A DNA stretch of 64,000 nucleotides, taken from the NCBI RefSeq assembly GCF_004123845.1, contig NZ_NBDP01000016.1, forward strand, positions 147,101 to 211,100. Reading direction: 5' to 3'. The notes beneath the pieces were generated by a model. It worked only from the letters and a program-made list of their open reading frames with translations, made no database searches and was not told where the DNA came from. The stretch is from Allobosea sp. Tri-44 (GTDB taxonomy: Bacteria > Pseudomonadota > Alphaproteobacteria > Rhizobiales > Beijerinckiaceae). Made by a program: the position numbers and the translations under genes. Each line of letters opens with the position of its first letter. Within the stretch, counting starts at the first letter, position 1. This document shows positions 60,164 to 64,000 of this stretch, in pieces.

Positions 60164-61125
60164 CGCGGCTCTCGCTAAAAGCGGCTGAGCAGAAGGTCGC
60201 GGACCTCTTCATCCAGGCCGGTGCCTCGCCTGCCAACGCCGCCTCCGTCGCCTGGGCTTTGGTGATGGCGGAGGCCGATGGCCTCAAGGGCCACGGCCTG
60301 ATGCGGATCCCGACCTATCTCGCAATGCTGCGTGCCGGCAAGATCGATGGGCAAGCCATACCGATTGCGCGCAAGCCCAAGCCCGGCGTTCTGGCGATCG
60401 ATGCCGGCCACGGCTTCGCCTATCCCGCGATCGATCTCGCCGTCAGCGAATTGCCCGAGATCGCCCGTGCGCAGGGTATCGCCTCGGCGCCGATCCGCCG
60501 TTCCAGCCATTGCGGCGCGGCCGGCCTGCATGTCGAGCGCCTGGCGGAGCAGGGGCTGGTCGCGCTGCTCTTCGCCAACACGCCCGGCGCTATGGCACCC
60601 TGGGGTGGCTCGAAGCCAATCTTCGGCACCAATCCGATCGCCTTCGCCGCGCCGCTTGCCGGCCGCGAGCCAGTGGTCATCGACATGGCCTTGTCCAAAG
60701 TCGCGCGCGGCCCGATCGTTGCGGCGAGCCAGAAGGGCACACCGATTCCCGAAGGCTGGGCGCTCGATGCGGCCGGCAACCCGACGACAGACGCCACGGC
60801 TGCGCTCGGCGGCACCATGGTCCCGCTCGGCGACGCCAAGGGCGCGACGCTGGCGATGATGGTCGAGATCCTCGCCGCGGCGCTGGTCGGTACGCATTTC
60901 GCCTTCCAGGCCTCGCCCTTCTTCAACGACGAAGGCGGCCCGTCCGATACCGGCCAGCTCATCCTCGCCATCGACCCTTCGAGCATGGGCGGCAACTGGT
61001 TCGCCGAGCGGATGAGGATGCTGACCCATGCGATCGAGGAGCAACCGGGAACGCGGCTGCCGGGCGTCAGGCGGCTGGGGTTGCGCGCGAAGGCGCGCAC
61101 CGAGGGGATCGAGGTCGATCTCTGA
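60160..61125 (+). CDS. Ldh-family oxidoreductase, probable ComC-type (R)-sulfolactate dehydrogenase
   Basis: This 321-residue protein belongs to the malate/L-lactate dehydrogenase (Ldh_2) family. GLKGHGLMRIPTYLAML is near residue 42, SSHCGAAGLHVERLAEQG near 113 contains the catalytic His, and MALSKVARGPIVAASQKGTP near 179. ComC reduces sulfopyruvate to (R)-sulfolactate; with the preceding dehydrogenase it would invert sulfolactate stereochemistry, feeding SuyAB. The role follows from context and family. Confidence 0.82.
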   Translation: MTRLSLKAAEQKVADLFIQAGASPANAASVAWALVMAEADGLKGHGLMRIPTYLAMLRAGKIDGQAIPIARKPKPGVLAIDAGHGFAYPAIDLAVSELPEIARAQGIASAPIRRSSHCGAAGLHVERLAEQGLVALLFANTPGAMAPWGGSKPIFGTNPIAFAAPLAGREPVVIDMALSKVARGPIVAASQKGTPIPEGWALDAAGNPTTDATAALGGTMVPLGDAKGATLAMMVEILAAALVGTHFAFQASPFFNDEGGPSDTGQLILAIDPSSMGGNWFAERMRMLTHAIEEQPGTRLPGVRRLGLRAKARTEGIEVDL

Positions 61126-61133
61126 AACAGGCC

Positions 61134-61240
61134 GTCATGCTCGGGCTTGACCCGAGCATCTCAGGCAGGTTGAGGCGCTGATTCAGCACCTTCTCGTCAT
61201 GAGATTCTCGGGTCTGCGCTGCGCTTCGCCCGAGAATGAC
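61134..61240. repeat. inverted repeat between convergent genes
   Basis: GTCATGCTCGGGCTTGACCC (61134-61153) and a closing CGCCCGAGAATGAC (ending 61240) bound an imperfect inverted repeat. It occupies almost the whole gap between the ComC-type gene and adenine deaminase. It is of the same general class as the other dispersed palindromes here. Confidence 0.7.
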
Positions 61241-61246
61241 GGGGGT

Positions 61247-62947
61247 TCAGACAAAATCGAATCGATCAACGTCGACAAGGCCTTTGTCGGTGATCTTGAG
61301 ATGCGGGATCACCGGCAGGGTCAGGAAGGCGACCTGCAGGAAGGGCTCGGCCAGCACGACGCCGAGCGCCTTCGCCGCCGCGCGCAAGCCTTCAAGTCCA
61401 TGGTGCACCGTCTCGAAAGGCTGGTCGCTCATCAGCCCGGCGACGGGCAGTGCCAGTTCGGCCGTGACCTTGCCTTTGTCCGCCACCGCAAAGCCGCCGC
61501 CGGTCTCGATCAGCCGATTGGCGGCTGCCGCCATCGAGGCCTCGTCGACGCCGACGACGCAGAGATTATGGCTGTCATGGCCGACAGAGGAGGCGATCGC
61601 GCCATGCCTCATGCCGAAGCCATGGACGAAGCCGCTGGCGATGCCGCCATTGCGGCCATGGCGCTCGATCACCGTGACCTTGACCGCGTCTTGGTCGAGA
61701 TCGGGTAGGGCGAAGCCGTCTTTCGCGGGCAGGCGCATGGAAAGGCGCTCAGTGATGATGCGGCCGGGTACGACGCCGATCACCGGCGTTTCGCCCTCGC
61801 GGGCCTTCACCGCGAAATCCTCCGGCGCGAGCCTGCGGCTGCGGACGCTGGCGAGGCCGACGGGTGGGATCGCCTTCCTGTCTGCGAATAGCTTGTCCTC
61901 GACCAGACGGCCGCCGGCGAACACTTGTTCGACGCGGCAGGCGGCGAGATCGTCGACCAGCACGATATCGGCGCGCTTGCCGGGACCGATGAAGCCGCGA
62001 TCGAACAGGCCGAAATTGCGCGCCGCCGAGAGGCTGGCTACGCGATAGGTCGCGAGGATGTCGGCCCCGTGTGCGATCGCGGTGCGGATCATGTAGTCGA
62101 GATGGCCTTCCTCGGCGATGTCGAGTGGGTTGCGGTCGTCGGTGCAGAAGGCGAGGAAGGGCGAGGCATCGCGGGTGATCAGCGGGATCAGCGCGTGCAG
62201 ATCCTTCGAGACCGAGCCTTCGCGGATCAGGATCGCCATGCCCTTCGCCAGCTTTTCTCGCGCTTCCTCTGCCGTCGTGGTCTCGTGGTCGGTGCGGATG
62301 CCGGCGGCGAGATAGCCGTTGAGGTCGAGCCCACGCACCAATGGCGCGTGGCCGTCGATATGGCGGTGTGAGAAGGCCTCCAGCTTGGCGAGGCAGCCGG
62401 GATCGCGATGGAGCACGCCGGGAAAGTTCATGAACTCGGCGAGGCCGATCACCTTGGGATGGTCCATGAACGGGGTGAGGTCGGCGGCCTCCAGCGCGGC
62501 GCCGGCCGTCTCCAGATGCGTCGCCGGCACGCAGCTCGACAGCTGGACGCGCAGATCCATGCGCATGGCCTCGGCACATGCGAGGAAATAGCGGATACCT
62601 TCGGCGCCCAGCACGTTCGATATCTCGTGCGGGTCGCAGATCGCAGTGGTGACGCCGTGCGGCAACACGCAGCGCTCGAATTCGAGCGGGGTCACCAGCG
62701 AGGATTCGACGTGCAGATGGGTGTCGATGAAGCCGGGCACCGCGATCAGGCCGGCCGCATCGAAGCTCGCCTTGCCCTCGTAGCGGCCGTGGGTGCCGAC
62801 GATGGTGTCACCGCAGAGGGCGATGTCGGTTTCGACCAGATCACCCGAGACAAGATCGAGCAGCTGTGCGCCGCGGATGACGAGATCCGCCGGCTCGTCG
62901 CCGCGCCCTTGCGCGATCCGGCGGGCGAGGGTGGCTGCGTCGGTCAT
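61247..62947 (-). CDS. ade: adenine deaminase
   Basis: Adenine deaminase (Ade) converts adenine to hypoxanthine in purine salvage. The 566-residue protein is an amidohydrolase with [12 protein letters not shown] (about 70-81), the zinc site, and [17 protein letters not shown] near 98. [20 protein letters not shown] is near the N-terminus, [18 protein letters not shown] near 446. GGAG at good spacing favours ATG 62947 over the ATG two codons upstream. It is convergent with the sulfolactate cluster. Confidence 0.94.
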   Translation of the reverse strand: MTDAATLARRIAQGRGDEPADLVIRGAQLLDLVSGDLVETDIALCGDTIVGTHGRYEGKASFDAAGLIAVPGFIDTHLHVESSLVTPLEFERCVLPHGVTTAICDPHEISNVLGAEGIRYFLACAEAMRMDLRVQLSSCVPATHLETAGAALEAADLTPFMDHPKVIGLAEFMNFPGVLHRDPGCLAKLEAFSHRHIDGHAPLVRGLDLNGYLAAGIRTDHETTTAEEAREKLAKGMAILIREGSVSKDLHALIPLITRDASPFLAFCTDDRNPLDIAEEGHLDYMIRTAIAHGADILATYRVASLSAARNFGLFDRGFIGPGKRADIVLVDDLAACRVEQVFAGGRLVEDKLFADRKAIPPVGLASVRSRRLAPEDFAVKAREGETPVIGVVPGRIITERLSMRLPAKDGFALPDLDQDAVKVTVIERHGRNGGIASGFVHGFGMRHGAIASSVGHDSHNLCVVGVDEASMAAAANRLIETGGGFAVADKGKVTAELALPVAGLMSDQPFETVHHGLEGLRAAAKALGVVLAEPFLQVAFLTLPVIPHLKITDKGLVDVDRFDFV

Positions 62948-63036
62948 GGTCATGAGCTCCGGGTTCAGGCCGGCTTGGCTACACCATCTCGCCGGCCTAG
63001 ACAGGCGCTGTCCAGTCGCCTTTCGCGGAGACCATC

Positions 63037-63735
63037 ATGCAGCTTACCTGGTTCGGCCATTCGGCGTTTCGGCTCGACCTGCCCGGCGCCTCGGTCCTGA
63101 TCGATCCGTTCTTCTCCGGCAACCCGGCTTTCGAGGGCGATGTCGCCGAGGTGAGCAAGGGCGTCAGCCATATCATCGTCACCCATGGCCATGGCGACCA
63201 TGTCGGTGACACGCTCGCCATCGCCGCGGCGAACGATGCGACCGTGATCACCAACTACGATCTGTGCATGCATCTCGCATCAAAGGGGCTGAAGGCGTTC
63301 CAGCCGATGAACACAGGCGGCACCGTCGATCTTGGCGCCTTCTCTGTGACCCTGGTCCGCGCCGATCATTCGGCCGGCATGGGCGAGGCGGGGGTGAGCG
63401 TGCCCGTCGGCAACGCCAATGGCGCGATCATCAAGGCGCCCGGCGAGAAGACGCTCTGGCACATGGGCGACACCGACATCTTCTCCGACATGGCGCTGCT
63501 CGCCGAGATCCACGGCGTCGAGATCTGCATCTGCCCGATCGGCGACCGCTTCACCATGGGCGCCAGGACGGCGGCACTGGCGATGACCCGCTTCGTCAAG
63601 CCGAAGCTCGCGATTCCCTGCCATTACGGCTCCTTCCCGATCATCGCCCAGGACGCGGCGGTCTTCGTCGAGGGGTTGAAGGGCAGCGGCATCGAGGCGC
63701 TGGTGCCGGAGAAGGGCAGGGCGGTGGCTATCTGA
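63037..63735 (+). CDS. UPF0173 metal-dependent hydrolase (beta-lactamase fold)
   Basis: This 232-residue protein has the metallo-beta-lactamase signature HGHGDH in [12 protein letters not shown] near residue 50 and the family start [32 protein letters not shown] near 140 and [20 protein letters not shown] near 170 match UPF0173. It is divergent from adenine deaminase. The reaction is not known; it is probably a cytosolic hydrolase. Confidence 0.93.
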   Translation: MQLTWFGHSAFRLDLPGASVLIDPFFSGNPAFEGDVAEVSKGVSHIIVTHGHGDHVGDTLAIAAANDATVITNYDLCMHLASKGLKAFQPMNTGGTVDLGAFSVTLVRADHSAGMGEAGVSVPVGNANGAIIKAPGEKTLWHMGDTDIFSDMALLAEIHGVEICICPIGDRFTMGARTAALAMTRFVKPKLAIPCHYGSFPIIAQDAAVFVEGLKGSGIEALVPEKGRAVAI

Positions 63736-63769
63736 AGGTCACCAAGGCCAGACAGCAGGGCGCGGGGAA

Positions 63770-63790
63770 CCCTCTCCTGTAAGGAGAGGG
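63770..63790. repeat. short hairpin after the UPF0173 gene
   Basis: CCCTCTCCT, GTA, AGGAGAGGG: a perfect 9-bp stem 35 bp past the stop, followed by CAGGGTGAGG. It is a repeat type seen in many alphaproteobacteria and could act as a terminator. Confidence 0.6.
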
Positions 63791-63902
63791 CAGGGTGAGG
63801 TGTAGGCCGTTGGACCAGTTCCGCGAGCGCTGACCGCGCAGTCGGGTTCCGGCCAACGTTTCTAGTCCGAACACCTTGTAACTCTGATTTTGCCTCATCT
63901 GC

Positions 63903-64000
63903 TACACTGGCGGGTGCGGTGGCAGGCGGAAGACCGACGACCCTCAGGGACAGCAAGCCCGTGGGTGAGCCAGGGTCTTCGCCTGCCGATCCATCGACCC
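63903..64000 (+). ncRNA. possible structured RNA at right edge (incomplete)
   Basis: A -10-like TACACT (63903-63908) is followed by GGCAGGCGGAAGACC (63921-63935), which pairs with GGTCTTCGCCTGCC (63974-63987) except for one bulged G. An inner CTCAGGG can pair with CCC and TGAG downstream. This could be an sRNA, an mRNA leader, or another inverted repeat. I do not recognise an RNA family, and the window ends here. There is no coding ORF to explain it. Confidence 0.3.

Noticed and set aside
1..64000. tRNA genes, rRNA genes, CRISPR arrays and insertion sequences
   Set aside because: By eye I found no tRNA T-loop signatures with matching acceptor stems, no regularly spaced repeats and no transposase. 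A tRNAscan or ISfinder search would be needed to exclude degenerate cases.

Overview
The window is GC-rich DNA with dense, operon-like gene packing. It reads as a chromosomal segment of an alphaproteobacterium, most likely Hyphomicrobiales (Rhizobiales; a Bosea-like genome is my best guess, by inference only). The evidence is the short prolyl-tRNA synthetase, EcfG-type promoter motifs, a DUF2778 protein, a pyrB-linked degenerate dihydroorotase, and dispersed inverted repeats of kinds common in that order. I saw no tRNA, rRNA, CRISPR array, transposase or phage genes.

Layout. 1-7193 is housekeeping: the 5' part of an ABC-F ATPase (-), a chemoreceptor, coaD, proS, and the lipoprotein-release genes lolC/E and lolD. 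7203-22691 is a type VI secretion (T6SS) locus in two divergent arms. The minus arm is vgrG, an unknown gene and the FHA gene tagH. The plus arm is an OmpA-like gene, tssA, tssB, tssC, hcp, tssE, tssF, tssG and clpV. No tssJ, tssK, tssL or tssM is present. An M23 peptidase follows. 24259-29188 holds stress-type small genes, the sulfate assimilation operon cysH-cysD-cysN (CysN carries an unusual C-terminal membrane domain), and a four-EF-hand protein.

29296-37381 is an aromatic acyl-CoA catabolic cluster: RidA, aryl-CoA ligase, acyl-CoA dehydrogenase, enoyl-CoA hydratase, MarR and SDR on the minus strand, divergent from a bifunctional aryl-CoA monooxygenase/reductase. It fits aerobic 2-aminobenzoyl-CoA (or salicylyl-CoA) degradation. 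Near-identical MarR-type operator candidates face each divergent gene.

37445-54749 is mixed core genome: small secreted proteins, a ring-cleaving dioxygenase-like VOC protein, a DUF2778 protein, a second chemoreceptor ending in a CheR-docking-like pentapeptide, topA, panB, pyrB, a pyrC-like gene lacking the metal-binding HxH, plsY, dprA, two paralogous small helical proteins, ruvX and a Bug-type binding protein.

54915-61125 looks like a sulfolactate-degradation cluster: GntR regulator, suyA-like, suyB-like, GNAT, YeiH-type anion exporter, (S)-sulfolactate dehydrogenase-like and ComC-like genes. It would racemise sulfolactate through sulfopyruvate, cleave it to pyruvate and sulfite, and export the sulfite. 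The window ends with adenine deaminase (-), a UPF0173 hydrolase and a possible structured RNA at the right edge.

The most noteworthy points are the split T6SS with a duplicated TssA C-terminal motif, the CysN-DUF2061 fusion beside an Fe-S type reductase, the aryl-CoA cluster with RidA and its operator pair, the sulfolactate cluster, the HxH-less PyrC with a membrane ORF between it and pyrB, and a tandem pair of co-varying CTAG-ended palindromes.
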